Assembly (NCBI RefSeq): GCF_009695545.1
Contig: NZ_VUNS01000001.1
Span: forward strand, 310,001-374,000
Direction: 5' to 3'
Length of the DNA stretch: 64,000 nt
DNA from: Victivallis lenta
GTDB taxonomy: Bacteria; Verrucomicrobiota; Lentisphaeria; Victivallales; Victivallaceae
Below, one piece after another: positions 37,815 to 47,496 of this stretch (position 1 is its first letter; each line of letters begins with the position of its first letter). The notes below the pieces were generated by a model that was not told where the DNA came from, made no database searches, and was given only the letters and a program-made list of their open reading frames with translations. A program made the translations under genes and the position numbers.

Positions 37815-39314
37815 TCAGCGCTCGCGCCGAAGCGCTTCGAGCACGGCACGCAGCCGCCCGTTCTCCGGATCAAGCCGGATGCCCGCCGGATCGTCGGAGT
37901 GTTCGAGCGACCAGCCGTCCCACTCCCGGAAGGCGTGGTAACTCCAATCCCATCCGTACTCTTCGAAGAGTTCGAGCGAGTCGCGAAGATACCGGTCGGC
38001 GCCGGGAGCCCAGCGGATTGCGCTGAATTCGCCGACATAAATGCGTGCGCCCGTTTTCAGCTGGAACTCCCGCGTACCGGCGAGCATCCGGCGCAAATAC
38101 CGTTTGTCCCAATTGCGGTTCGCATCGGGATAGCGCAGGAACGTCCCGGCTCTCCGGTCCAGCTGATGGGTGAATTCGTTCGGCCGGTAGAAGTGGATGG
38201 TGTAGACGATGTTCTTCTCGGGATAAACCGGCAGAAATTCAAGGCCGCCGTGGGAACCGTAATGTCCGGTGACGATAACCTGCGTATCCGGGTCAATCTC
38301 GCGGACCGCCCGGACCAGTCGCCCCTGATACTCCGCAAACATCTCCAGCCCCGGTTCGGAACTGGCGGTATTCGGTTCATTCAGCAAATCGTATCCCCAG
38401 AGCATGGGCTTTCCTTTGCAGTGGCGGGCCAGGCCGCGCCAGATTTCAACGACGGTATCGCGTCCGTCGGCGGTTTGCAGGATGGAACTTGCCAGATGGA
38501 GGTCCACGACAATCCATATTCCATATTTTTCACCCATTTCGAAGAGGCGGTCGAGCACGGAATACTGTTCCCGGACCCAGGCGGCATAGGAAGCCGGATC
38601 GCCCTTGCCCTGCGGCTGGTTGAGCTGCCAGCGCAGCAGGTTGACCTTCCAATCGGCCAGTGTCCGAAATGCGTCCTCATCCATCCTGTCGATGCTGAAG
38701 GGCGACATCACTCCCCGGCCGCGCGGCGGCAGGACGGCATCGTAGCGGGCTTTGGGAACCGGAGAAAGCGTCAATATGGAAACCGGCGCCTCTTCCGTGA
38801 AAAAACGTACGTTCCGGAACTCCGCATACCCGGAAGAGGTTTCCAGCCCGAGCGTCAGTTTGCAATCCTTCGCGTCGGCCGGATAAGCGTACCGCCAGTA
38901 GGCGCGCCGCCGGTCATGCCTTCCCCACCGCTCCGCCTGCGGAAAGCCGTCCCACTGCGGATAGACTCTCCTGCCTTCTCCGTTCAGGAAGGAGGCCATG
39001 AATTTGACGCCGTTCCAGGGAGCACCGACAGGATACGTGACGTTTCGATATGCGATTTCAGCCTCAAAAGTGACATACTTGCCCGCCAGCTTCCCGGCCG
39101 GCAGCGGAACGGTGACGGCGCCGCTCCTGCCGGCCGGAGCGTCCAGAACCAGCGTCCAGACACCGTCTGCGCCTTTTTTCAAAGAAGCGCAGGGACTTTT
39201 CCGGACCGCCTCGCGGATTTCAGGACGGGTGAAATCGCACTCCCAGACGGGTGCGGCCGCGGCCGGGAGCAGGCAGGCTCCGGCAAGGAGAAAAAGCAAC
39301 AGTCTGTAATACAT
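37815..39314 (-). CDS. Exported GH5-family glycoside hydrolase
   Basis: A 499-aa secreted enzyme: signal peptide (about 1-20), an N-terminal beta-sandwich domain (about 25-180), then a GH5 TIM barrel. Acid/base Glu313 in GYDLLNEPNT and nucleophile Glu429 in IYVGEFSAIRW; also WIVVDLHLASS. GH5 covers cellulases, mannanases and related enzymes; subfamily not assigned. Third gene of the GntR-pseudopilin-GH5 cassette (minus), 12 bp after the pseudopilin. Confidence 0.9.
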   Translation of the reverse strand: MYYRLLLFLLAGACLLPAAAAPVWECDFTRPEIREAVRKSPCASLKKGADGVWTLVLDAPAGRSGAVTVPLPAGKLAGKYVTFEAEIAYRNVTYPVGAPWNGVKFMASFLNGEGRRVYPQWDGFPQAERWGRHDRRRAYWRYAYPADAKDCKLTLGLETSSGYAEFRNVRFFTEEAPVSILTLSPVPKARYDAVLPPRGRGVMSPFSIDRMDEDAFRTLADWKVNLLRWQLNQPQGKGDPASYAAWVREQYSVLDRLFEMGEKYGIWIVVDLHLASSILQTADGRDTVVEIWRGLARHCKGKPMLWGYDLLNEPNTASSEPGLEMFAEYQGRLVRAVREIDPDTQVIVTGHYGSHGGLEFLPVYPEKNIVYTIHFYRPNEFTHQLDRRAGTFLRYPDANRNWDKRYLRRMLAGTREFQLKTGARIYVGEFSAIRWAPGADRYLRDSLELFEEYGWDWSYHAFREWDGWSLEHSDDPAGIRLDPENGRLRAVLEALRRER

Positions 39315-39326
39315 GTTCGACGTTCC

Positions 39327-39998
39327 TTACGGCATGGTATTGATCAGGCAGGCTTCGTCGGCGCGGGTCCAGGAAACATGTTCATTGCGGGTGGCGCTGC
39401 CGACATGCCCGTCCCAGTAAGCGACATTGCACCGGTTGGCATGGCGCGGCTCGGCACTGTGGTCGAAACTGGTGCTTTCGGGCAGCCCCCAGACCCACAT
39501 GCCTGCCCAGGAGAATTGCGCATAAGCCGACGAGAAGCCGTCGACCATCATCACCCGGCGGGAATGACGGGTCATGAGTTTGGCAAAATTCCCGTCCGGC
39601 CCGCCGTTGGGGAGTCCCCGGAAATGGTTCAGTGAATAAATTGAGCGCCTCGCCTCGCTGTTCAGGCCGATGGTTGGACAGAGAGTGACGCCGCTCCCGG
39701 TCCATCCCGTGCCGGATTCTTTTTGCGCAAGATAGCCGCCGCGCACAAGCGTCCACCACCAGGCGCGGTTTTCATTTGCGTCTCCCCCATATGACCAGAG
39801 AGTGTTGATCGCCGCCCAGCCGGTGTCGTCCACATAAAGCTGCTGGCATTGGGCAAGCTGTTTCAGGTTGGCGGAACAGGTGGAGCTCCGCGCCTTTTCA
39901 CGCGCCTGATTCAGCGCAGGCAGCAGCATTGACGCCAGGATGGCGATGATCGCGATCACAACTAAAAGTTCAATCAGTGTAAAACGCTTCTGTTTCAT
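39327..39998 (-). CDS. Pseudopilin-like exported protein, H-X9-DG type
   Basis: A 223-aa protein with leader MKQKR and the methylation-site helix [20 protein letters not shown]. Arg, not Gly, precedes Phe. The perfect H-X9-DG motif is [14 protein letters not shown] near 200; Cys pair near 39 and elsewhere. ATG 39998 has GGGAG close upstream. It sits between the GntR gene and GH5, as in the other three cassettes. Confidence 0.86.
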   Translation of the reverse strand: MKQKRFTLIELLVVIAIIAILASMLLPALNQAREKARSSTCSANLKQLAQCQQLYVDDTGWAAINTLWSYGGDANENRAWWWTLVRGGYLAQKESGTGWTGSGVTLCPTIGLNSEARRSIYSLNHFRGLPNGGPDGNFAKLMTRHSRRVMMVDGFSSAYAQFSWAGMWVWGLPESTSFDHSAEPRHANRCNVAYWDGHVGSATRNEHVSWTRADEACLINTMP

Positions 39999-40124
39999 TT
40001 TTTCTCCCTGTACCTGTGTCATGTGGAATCGGATGCCTCGAATGAATTTCAGACAAAGTGTTTCTGTTTCGCTTCCTCCTGGATGTGTGTTATGTAAAAC
40101 CGGATGCCGCGGGAGCGATGGGAT

Positions 40125-41207
40125 TCAAGGCGGCGGCAGGAATACCGGGGCGTCCTCCGGGGTCCTGATGCGGCATACATCGCAGGGAATCCGGCAAAAC
40201 CGGGGCTGCGGCTCCTCCCCGCGCAGACGGGAAATCAACTGCCCTGCCAGCGCCTCTGCATGCGCCTCTTCCGGATGGGTGAACAGGATGCCGCGAAAAT
40301 CCGGACCCGGCAGGGAGTGCCGGTTGACGATCAGCCTGCAGCGCCCGGGCGGAATCCGGTTGTCATTAAGCGTCTTCCACGCCCGAACGGAGCTGTAGCC
40401 GTGGGCGTAAACCGCGTCCGGCACGTCGCCGGCGGCGACATCCCGCCCGAACTGTTCGAGCCCCGGCTGTTCGGGGAAACGGTAGTAGAGCCGGAATTCC
40501 GGTTCCGCGCCGGCTTCACGGTAAGCGCGGACAATCCCGTCCTTCACCAGATCGGTGACTTCGTGGCTCAACAGAATCGCAATTGAACGGCATCCTTCGT
40601 CCAAAAGCATCCGGCCGATCCGGCATCCGGTTTCTTCGAAGTCGTATCCGGCCCCCGGAATTCCGGGCAGCTCCTGTTCGCCCGTCACCACCGGAATACC
40701 CGCTTCCGCAAGGCGCTCACACGGTTCCGCCGCCCACTCAGGCGGTGAGATCCAGACTCCTCCGGAAAGGCCCGTCCGCAGGAAGCTCTCTGAAATTTCA
40801 CCGGCATTGAACGGCCCGGAGACATAACTGACATTGCATTGGCGCTGCGTCAGTTCCAGCCCGGTCCGCGCCAGCATGCTCCAGGCATAATGTTCATAGA
40901 AAAACCGCTGCCCGTCGCCGCAGAGCAGACCGATCAGAGGAGAAGCGTGTTCCGTTTCGGGAAAAATGTATTCGATCGCAGGATTGGTGAAGGTGCCGAC
41001 CCCGCGCTTGCCGATGATGATTCCGTCTTCGGTCAACGCCTTAAGCTCCAGCGTCACCGTGCTGCGGGCCACGCCGAACATCTTTGCAAGTTCCACGGAG
41101 GTTGGAATCCGGAACGCCTTGCCCGGATTGCGATAACGCAGGCTGACGATATAATGGCGGATTCTGACTCCCTCCCGCGCAGCGGTACCATCGGGCTGCA
41201 GTGACAT
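40125..41207 (-). CDS. GntR-family regulator with sugar-binding effector domain
   Basis: A 360-aa protein. w[23 protein letters not shown] and wing IIIGKRGVGTFTNP, close in layout to the regulator at 6713. PBP1-like effector domain follows (PLIGLLCGDGQRFF). First gene of the fourth cassette on the minus strand; AAGGGAT precedes the ATG. Likely local regulator of the pseudopilin and GH5 genes. Confidence 0.87.
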   Translation of the reverse strand: MSLQPDGTAAREGVRIRHYIVSLRYRNPGKAFRIPTSVELAKMFGVARSTVTLELKALTEDGIIIGKRGVGTFTNPAIEYIFPETEHASPLIGLLCGDGQRFFYEHYAWSMLARTGLELTQRQCNVSYVSGPFNAGEISESFLRTGLSGGVWISPPEWAAEPCERLAEAGIPVVTGEQELPGIPGAGYDFEETGCRIGRMLLDEGCRSIAILLSHEVTDLVKDGIVRAYREAGAEPEFRLYYRFPEQPGLEQFGRDVAAGDVPDAVYAHGYSSVRAWKTLNDNRIPPGRCRLIVNRHSLPGPDFRGILFTHPEEAHAEALAGQLISRLRGEEPQPRFCRIPCDVCRIRTPEDAPVFLPPP

Positions 41208-41254
41208 CGTGATCCCTTTATTTTACAATCAGACATTATCGGACATTTGACTAT

Positions 41255-41283
41255 ATTATACCAGACTCCGTCTCAAAAAGCAA
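41255..41283 (-). promoter_or_regulatory. Promoter of the fourth cassette
   Basis: Minus strand: TTGCTT (41283-41278), 17 bp, TATAAT (41260-41255). The leader to the start at 41207 is about 40 nt. Confidence 0.6.
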
Positions 41284-41430
41284 GAAGCATTCCGGAAAAA
41301 TTTACTGTTTTGTTCGATTTGCAGGAATTTTCAATAAAAACACGGTTTCCCCAAGTTTCGTTCTTGACTTTTCCGTGCTTCCGGCCCATGATAATTCCGT
41401 ACAAGTAATTCATACAGGTACGTCATCATT

Positions 41431-41751
41431 ATGGAACAGAAAATTCCGGTTTTCAAAGAGACCGCCGGTACTCTTTCTGCGCAGATCAGGGAACGCAACT
41501 TCGCGCCTGGTACGGCGCAGCCGTCGGAGAACGAGCTTTGCCGCCGATACAGCATCAGTTGTTTCCCGGTACAAAAAGCGCTGAGCCTTCTGGAAGCCGA
41601 CGACCTGATCGTGCGCCAGCCCGGCATCAGGTCAATCGTGCGTGAATATTCCGGCGGACGCCCGCGCTGTATCCGGAGAAGTCCGGCATCTGCCGCTCCC
41701 CGTCCGTCCGCAGCGAACTGCGTTTCCCGTTCCGGGACACGGCAGAGATGA
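41431..41751 (+). pseudogene. Truncated GntR-family regulator
   Basis: The first 70 residues or so are a normal GntR wHTH (SENELCRRYSISCFPVQKAL, LLEADDLIVRQPGIRSIV). After that the frame becomes low-complexity Arg/Ser/Ala-rich and stops at 106 aa, with no effector domain. A TTGACT at 41364 with CATGAT 17 bp on is a possible promoter. It lies between a minus-strand GntR cassette and a LacI gene, and looks like the front of a deleted cassette. Confidence 0.55.
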
Positions 41752-41759
41752 CACCCCGG

Positions 41760-42752
41760 TCAAAGTTCCCGCCCCCTCCCGCCGTCTCCGGCGGAAAAAC
41801 CGGGCGGCGGAGCCGTCGAAGCGCGGACGATGAGCCGCCCCGGAACGACGATCTGCCGCAGCTTGCCGCACCCCTCGAGTTCAAGCTCGAGCCGCCCGGC
41901 GGCCGCGGCGGCGAGACCGCGGTAGTCGTAAGCCAGCGCGGTCAGCGGAGGAGTCAGGTGGGCGGTCATCTCGGCCGACTCGTAGGCGACGAGCGAAATA
42001 TCCTCCGGAATCCGTTTCCCGCAGTTCCGGATCGCGTCGATGACCTTCGGAGCGCCGTCGATGAAAATCGCGATGAAACCGGTAAAACCCTCCCCGACAA
42101 GTTCACGAATCCGCAGCTCGAGCCTCTCCCAGTCCGGCGCATGGCAGTAACGCACACTGTCGCGGATTCCATACTCCGAAGCCACGCGCAGAAACTCGTC
42201 GTAACCGCGGTTCGTCTCCTGTTCCGATGCGTTCTCCCCGATCAGCCGCAGCCGGGCGATCTTCCGATGTCCGAGGGAGATCAGGTGCTCCATGGCAAGG
42301 CGCGACTCGCCGTTCGAATCCGGGAACACCGAGCAGACCCGGTCCAGCATCCAGCCGTAGCTGTTGATGACCACCAGCGGAATGCGGTGCCGCTCGTGCC
42401 AGGTGCGGGAGAGTTCGCTGGCCGCAAGCCCGATCGCCCCGTCGAACAACCGGTCGTCCAGGAATTCCAGATGCTCGTGCGGCACGATCACCATGCGCCA
42501 CCCCTTCTGCCGCGCCACGGCCAGCAGCTCGTTCACGAGGCTCGAAGAAAACTCGTCCATGCGCCCGGCCAGCACGGCGACCGTCCGGCGGTGGACCGCC
42601 GTGCAGTTCCGGTAGTTCTTCTCGCGCGCGAGTTCGAGAATCCGCCGCCGCAGCTCCGGCGCGACGTCCGGCTTCCCGGCCAGCGCCCGCGACACCTGCG
42701 AAACCGAAACTCCGGCCGCCGCGGCCAGGTCTTTCATCAAGGTCCGTCTCAT
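41760..42752 (-). CDS. LacI-family transcriptional regulator
   Basis: A 330-aa repressor. HTH: MKDLAAAAGVSVSQVSRALA (about 6-25), hinge LRRRILELAREKNY, then PBP1-like effector domain with LVAYESAEMTAHLTPPLTAL. ATG 42752 selected (GGAGGGA upstream) over the longer frame from 42911. Divergent from the ARH-fold gene; two candidate operators lie in the shared intergenic region, so it probably represses that gene and itself. Confidence 0.88.
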   Translation of the reverse strand: MRRTLMKDLAAAAGVSVSQVSRALAGKPDVAPELRRRILELAREKNYRNCTAVHRRTVAVLAGRMDEFSSSLVNELLAVARQKGWRMVIVPHEHLEFLDDRLFDGAIGLAASELSRTWHERHRIPLVVINSYGWMLDRVCSVFPDSNGESRLAMEHLISLGHRKIARLRLIGENASEQETNRGYDEFLRVASEYGIRDSVRYCHAPDWERLELRIRELVGEGFTGFIAIFIDGAPKVIDAIRNCGKRIPEDISLVAYESAEMTAHLTPPLTALAYDYRGLAAAAAGRLELELEGCGKLRQIVVPGRLIVRASTAPPPGFSAGDGGRGREL

Positions 42753-42799
42753 CCTGCGTTCCCTCCATTCGGCATACCATACACCGGGAACGGCGGCGC

Positions 42800-42832
42800 C
42801 GCAAACCCGTTTGCGGTTATTTGCGGTGCAAA
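42800..42832. promoter_or_regulatory. Two candidate LacI-family operators
   Basis: CGCAAA CCCG TTTGCG (42800-42815) is a perfect palindrome; TTTGC GGT GCAAA (42820-42832) is another, 20 bp away. Both share the TTTGC/GCAAA half-site and lie between the divergent LacI and ARH-fold genes, upstream of the -35 at 42848. Confidence 0.65.
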
Positions 42833-42847
42833 ATCCGCTTTCGCGCC

Positions 42848-42876
42848 TTGTTTCCGGGACCGGGCCGAGGTATAAT
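42848..42876 (+). promoter_or_regulatory. Promoter of the ARH-fold gene
   Basis: TTGTTT (42848-42853), 17 bp, TATAAT (42871-42876); start at 42938 with CAGGGAG before it. Confidence 0.6.
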
Positions 42877-42937
42877 GAAGCCGTGACGGGAAACGCATTC
42901 CGTGTCAGCACCAGAAAACATTCAGGGAGAAAAAGAC

Positions 42938-44494
42938 ATGTTCCACACGAAAGTACCGGGCAAAAGCTTCATGAACCGCGAAGAGTACCGCGACAAGGTG
43001 CTCGGCTGCTGGACCGGCAAGAACATCGGCGGCACCCTCGGCGCTCCGATGGAGGGAAAACGCGACATCTTCGACGTGACGTTCTACACGCAGGACCTGA
43101 AGGGGCATCCCGCCCCGAACGACGACCTCGACCTTCAGCTCGTCTGGCTGCGCGCCATCGAGGACAACGGCCTCTACCGGGTTGACGAGCGCATTCTCGG
43201 CGAATACTGGCTCCGCTTCATCACCGGACCGTGGAACGAATACGGCATCGGCAAGTTCAACATGATCAACGGTCTTTTCCCGCCGCTCTCGGGGCTCTGC
43301 AACAACGGCCAGTGGAAGAACAGCAACGGCGCGTGGATCCGCTCCGAAATCTGGGCGTGCCTGTTTCCGGGCGAACCGGACGAGGTCGCGCCGTTCGCCT
43401 GGTGCGACGCCTGCGTCGATCACGCCGGCGACGGCATCTACGCCGAAATCTTCACCGCAGCGCTCGAAGCGGCCGCCTTCGTCGAAAGCGACATCGGCAA
43501 ACTGATCGAGATCGCGCTCGCGCGGATTCCGGCCGACTGCCGCGTCGCCCGCAGCGTCAGGATCGCGGTGGACGAATTCGCCGCCGGTCACGACTGGAAA
43601 ACCGCCCGCAGCCGGATCGTCGAAGACAGCGCGGACCTCGGCTGGTTCCAGGCCCCGGCCAACGTCGCCTTCACCGTGGTCGGACTGCTCTGGGGCCGGG
43701 GAGATTTCGGCAGATCGATCTGCACCGCGGTCAACTGCGGCGACGATACCGACTGCACCGGCGCGACCTGCGGCGCGGTGCTCGGCATCCTCCTCGGCCG
43801 TTCCGGCATCCCGAAGGAATGGATCGAACCGATCGGGGAAGGAATCAAGACGGTGGCGGTGAACCCGTTCCAGCTCGACGTCCCCGAAACGCTCGGCGAT
43901 CTGACCGACCGCGTCATCTGCTGCAAGATCGAGGCCGACTTCGAGAATCCGACCCTCATGCGGCTGACCGATGGAGAGACGGCCGTTGACGGCGAATTGC
44001 AGAAACGCCTCGCCGACGGCGGCGAAACCGCGAAGCGCGTGCTCGCCAGGTCATCCGGAGAACTCTCGTTCCCGCTGCCGTACGGCAAATTCAAAGTCGA
44101 GTACGAAAAGAGCCCGGTCATGCAGCCGGGAGAGAGCCAGAAGCTCCGGCTGACCTTCTACGGCTGCCCGTTCGACTGCCGCGCTTTCACGGCGGAGTGG
44201 CAGCTGCCGGAGGGGTGGACGATGTCGCCGGGTCCGCAGCAGGTTCTCATGACCCGCAACGGCGCCGGCCATTCGATCGAAGTCGAACTGACCGCCGGCG
44301 AATTCGCCGACGTCATGACCTATCTCCCGGTCGAACTGCGGATGTCGGACCGGAACTTCCCGAGCTGGATCGCCGTGCCGTTCCAGCAGACCGGGGCGGT
44401 GAAAAGCGAGTGGCCCGACGCGGTCGACCAGCCCGCCTGGGACGCCCTGAACCGCCGCGCCGCGCGCCGCGCCGTCATGCTCGGGCGCGACTGA
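42938..44494 (+). CDS. ADP-ribosylglycohydrolase-fold protein with C-terminal beta domain
   Basis: A 518-aa cytoplasmic protein. The DraG/ARH-type helical fold (about 12-330) shows the two metal-binding motifs: PNDDLDLQLVWL (about 65-76) and NCGDDTDCTGATCGAVLG (about 268-285). A beta-sandwich-like tail (about 400-500) follows. Classical members remove ADP-ribose from proteins. Here, the divergent LacI repressor and the surrounding glycosidases suggest the group that acts on sugars instead; this is inferred. ATG 42938 chosen by ribosome site. Confidence 0.8.
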   Translation: MFHTKVPGKSFMNREEYRDKVLGCWTGKNIGGTLGAPMEGKRDIFDVTFYTQDLKGHPAPNDDLDLQLVWLRAIEDNGLYRVDERILGEYWLRFITGPWNEYGIGKFNMINGLFPPLSGLCNNGQWKNSNGAWIRSEIWACLFPGEPDEVAPFAWCDACVDHAGDGIYAEIFTAALEAAAFVESDIGKLIEIALARIPADCRVARSVRIAVDEFAAGHDWKTARSRIVEDSADLGWFQAPANVAFTVVGLLWGRGDFGRSICTAVNCGDDTDCTGATCGAVLGILLGRSGIPKEWIEPIGEGIKTVAVNPFQLDVPETLGDLTDRVICCKIEADFENPTLMRLTDGETAVDGELQKRLADGGETAKRVLARSSGELSFPLPYGKFKVEYEKSPVMQPGESQKLRLTFYGCPFDCRAFTAEWQLPEGWTMSPGPQQVLMTRNGAGHSIEVELTAGEFADVMTYLPVELRMSDRNFPSWIAVPFQQTGAVKSEWPDAVDQPAWDALNRRAARRAVMLGRD

Positions 44495-44508
44495 CTCCCG
44501 CGAAACAC

Positions 44509-44535
44509 GCCGGACCGGAATCCCTCCGGCCCGGC
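44509..44535 (+). terminator. GC-rich hairpin after the ARH-fold gene
   Basis: GCCGG.CCGGA/TCCGG.CCGGC with a short loop, 15 bp past the stop. No T-run, so termination is only a guess. Confidence 0.3.
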
Positions 44536-44594
44536 GGACAACGATCGCAAGCGGATCCTGTTCGAAGCGTTCCGGAAAAACGAAAGGCTCTGAC

Positions 44595-44915
44595 TCAGGC
44601 CAGCGCGAGCAGCGCAATCCCGGCAGCCGTCAGAAACACACCGCTCCACTGACCGGGCGACAGGCCCGTCGTGAAGCAGGCCGCCATCGCCAGCTGGATC
44701 AGCAGGAACGAACCGCCCGTGCAGACCGCCGCCGCCAGATTCGGGTGAAGCTCGCGGTAAATGCGCATCAAAAACAGGATGCTCGTTATGCCGATCAGGT
44801 TTCCGCCCGCAAACCCGAACCAGTAACGGCCGCCGCCGGCGCTGCCCCATTTGAAGAGCAGCGCCGCCGCGACCTGAAACAGCAGAAACAGGGTGATGCT
44901 AACGGCGATCCGCAT
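44595..44915 (-). CDS. Small four-helix membrane protein, SMR/DMT-like
   Basis: A 106-aa protein with four hydrophobic segments (about 1-20, 35-50, 60-82, 88-105), the size and layout of small multidrug resistance/DMT half-transporters, e.g. FALLFKWGSA followed by GNLIGITSILFLMRIYRELH. The usual EmrE-type Glu in the first helix is not visible, so the substrate is open. Overlaps the end of the alpha-galactosidase-like gene by 17 nt and is probably co-transcribed with it. Confidence 0.6.
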   Translation of the reverse strand: MRIAVSITLFLLFQVAAALLFKWGSAGGGRYWFGFAGGNLIGITSILFLMRIYRELHPNLAAAVCTGGSFLLIQLAMAACFTTGLSPGQWSGVFLTAAGIALLALA

Positions 44916-47379
44916 CTTTCCTCCGGTAGAAGACGAGGCGGCTTGAACGTTTTTCCGGAAGCGACAGTGTGATTCCGTCTTCCATCAATTGTTTTCCGGC
45001 AGCGGTGAAGGGTTCGAAGCCGCCGTCCGCATCCTCGACGCAATATTCCGCGGCGGGTTCAAGTCCGCGCAGCCGGACGTCGGCGGAGCGGTAGAAGCTT
45101 CGCTCCCCCCGGAACGCCTCGAGGATGCCGCGCCCGAGATCGGGCCGGTCGAACTGCATGAGCGTCCACGCCCCGATTCCGGCATGAAATGCGTCGAGGC
45201 AGTAATAATCTCCGGAGAAGCACTCCTTCGCGCGCAGGTATTCGGCGAGCCGTTCCTTCAGCCACGCATGCGGCCACGCCGGGTCCGGCGGCCGGCAAGC
45301 ATACATGAAGTAATGCACCACAAGCCCCGGCCCCATCGAAGCGCGGAAGTTATAGGTGTCGCCGCCCGCCTGATTCTGCACGCCGAAGCTGAAAGCGGGC
45401 AGATAGTGAGAAAGCCCGGCCACATGGGTCAGCTGCCACTCCGGGTCGAAGCCGTCCGCGCACTGCATATCGCTGGCCCAGAGCGGAATGCTGTAACGCA
45501 GCGCCTCGAATTCAAGCCTCCGCCCGCCGGAGGCGCAGTTATCGATCACCAGCTGCGGAAACTTCTTTCGCAGCGACCGCCAGAGCCGCCGGAGCCCGGC
45601 AACGTAACGAATCTCGTTCGCGCCGCGGCGGTCCGGAGCGTCATTCTCGCGCCACGGGCCGAGCGGTGAAATGTTGAAGTCGATCCTAAGCCAGTCGAGC
45701 GCATTCTCCTCTATCAACTCCGACAGCGTATCGAAACACCACTGCCACGCCTCCGGGCGGCCGAGATTCAAAAGCAGGTTCTCGCCGGTCTCCGAAGAGG
45801 CCAGAAAATACTCCGGATGCTCACGGTAAATCCGGGTGTTCTTCACGGCCCGTTCCGGCTCGATCCAGAGCATCTGCTTCATTCCGGCGGCATGGCTCGC
45901 GGCGGAGATGTTCCGCAGCTTCTCCGGCAGGATCGCCGGATTGAACTTCCAGTCGCCGGTCGTACTGCTCTAGGTCGAATCGAATTCATCGGGACTGTAC
46001 GATCCGGGCGGCCCGTACCAGCCCGCATCGATCCAGTGCAGTTCGAACGGCATTTTCCGCGCCGCGATATTCGCAATCCGGGTCAGGTGCTCCGCTTCGG
46101 TCATGCCGCCCCAGTTCGAGCTGCTGAGCGGCACCTCCACGATTTTCCCTCCGATGCGCGGCTGAATCTTTTCGCGCAGGAACCGGCGCCAGAGATTCAC
46201 GCCGCGTTCCGTGCCGCCGGACTCGTTCCAGACCAGCGCGACCGACGGCAGCTCGATCCGTTCGCCGGGCTCAAGCACCATATCGATCTCTTCGATTCCG
46301 GCCCGGATATCCACAACGGCGGCCGAAGGCTGCGGCACGAGCTCCGCACTCCACTGACCGGACCAGCCGATGGCGATGCGCAGATTGCAAACGCCGTCGG
46401 TCAGGTCGAAACAGGGCAGCCAGTCAACCGACGGGCGGCCTCCAACCGCTCCGAAACGGATCGTTTTCTCCGCCCCGTCAAGGGACTCCTCCACGGGCGT
46501 AAACGAATCGCGGAAGGCTTCCCTGAAACCGCAGTCAGGCAGCTGAAAACTGCCGTGCCGCCGCAGCAGCCGCAGCGTTTCCGGCATGCCGACGGACAAT
46601 TGCAGCGAATCGACCCCGGAGAGGCGCCGGGAACGGTCCGCCGCCGGATTCTCAAAGGCGACCCGGTACTCCAGCACCGGCAGCTCATGGAACAGTTTCA
46701 TGGTCACCGTGAGCCGCAGCCCGGAATCCGCACCGCCCGACACTGCGGAGAAAAGCGTATGGTCGCCGCGCTCTTCACTGCGGCGTTCAATCCCGTACCG
46801 GCGGTAAAACTCCGCAGCGTCGAGCCCGCCGAAGCGGAAGCCGACCGGAAGCGATCCCGCGCCGAAACCGAATTCGCGTGTGCCGAGCCGCATCACGCAG
46901 CCGGAAACCGTCTCGACTTCCGGCGCGCACCAGTCGACATTCGCAAGGTCGATTCCCGCCGGCGACTCGACGATGAGCTCAAACTCCGCTGCCCCGTTCA
47001 GCTCCGCTTCAAACGCGACTCCGCCGTCGGCATAACGGACGGCGGGTGAAATGGAGACGCATTTCCCGCCGATTTCGACCGAAAAGAACGCCGGAGCGAT
47101 CCGAGCGCGCCCGGAATCCGTGGCGGCGTTCCGTTCGATCCCGACGACCGCGCGGAAGCGGCGCAGCGGTTCCGTCGAAGCGATCCGTATCCGGCTCGGC
47201 GAGTGGGTTCCGAAGCCGTACGCATACTCCGTCTCCCCGACCTTCAGCGGACCGGTGCGGACCAGATTCACACCGCGCGCCAGCGTGCCCCACCCCTGTT
47301 CGATCAATTCGCAGCGGCAGGGTGTGCCGCAGCCTTCCGCCAGTTTCCGCAAAAATCCGATGTCCATACTTTTTCCCAT
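44899..47379 (-). pseudogene. GH36-like alpha-galactosidase interrupted by one in-frame TAG
   Basis: From ATG 47379 (GGAGG 6 nt upstream) one frame runs to 44899, about 826 codons, broken only by TAG at 45972-45970. Upstream text ends SYSPDEFDST and downstream resumes SSTTGDWKFNPAILPEKLRN, so Trp (TGG) is the natural residue at the stop, a single G-to-A change. GH36-type features follow: MLWIEPERA, nucleophile region WLRIDFN, CASGGRRLEFEALRY and acid/base region ASDMQCAD. Would release alpha-linked galactose. No signal peptide. Either a fresh nonsense mutation or an error. Confidence 0.8.
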
Positions 47380-47419
47380 GACAGCCTCCGTGTTGCTGCC
47401 ATTAATGATACCGCACATT

Positions 47420-47437
47420 TGCATTTTCCGGAATGCA
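47420..47437. promoter_or_regulatory. Candidate operator between the GH36-like and AraC genes
   Basis: TGCATT TTCCGG AATGCA (47420-47437), an inverted repeat midway between the divergent starts at 47379 and 47497; it overlaps a TTGCAT, 16-bp, TATTGT promoter-like pair reading toward AraC. A likely site for the AraC protein, inferred by position. Confidence 0.45.
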
Positions 47438-47496
47438 GGATATTGTTATCTTTATGTAAAAAATCACTTTTTTTCAACTGAAACCGGGAGAAATTC

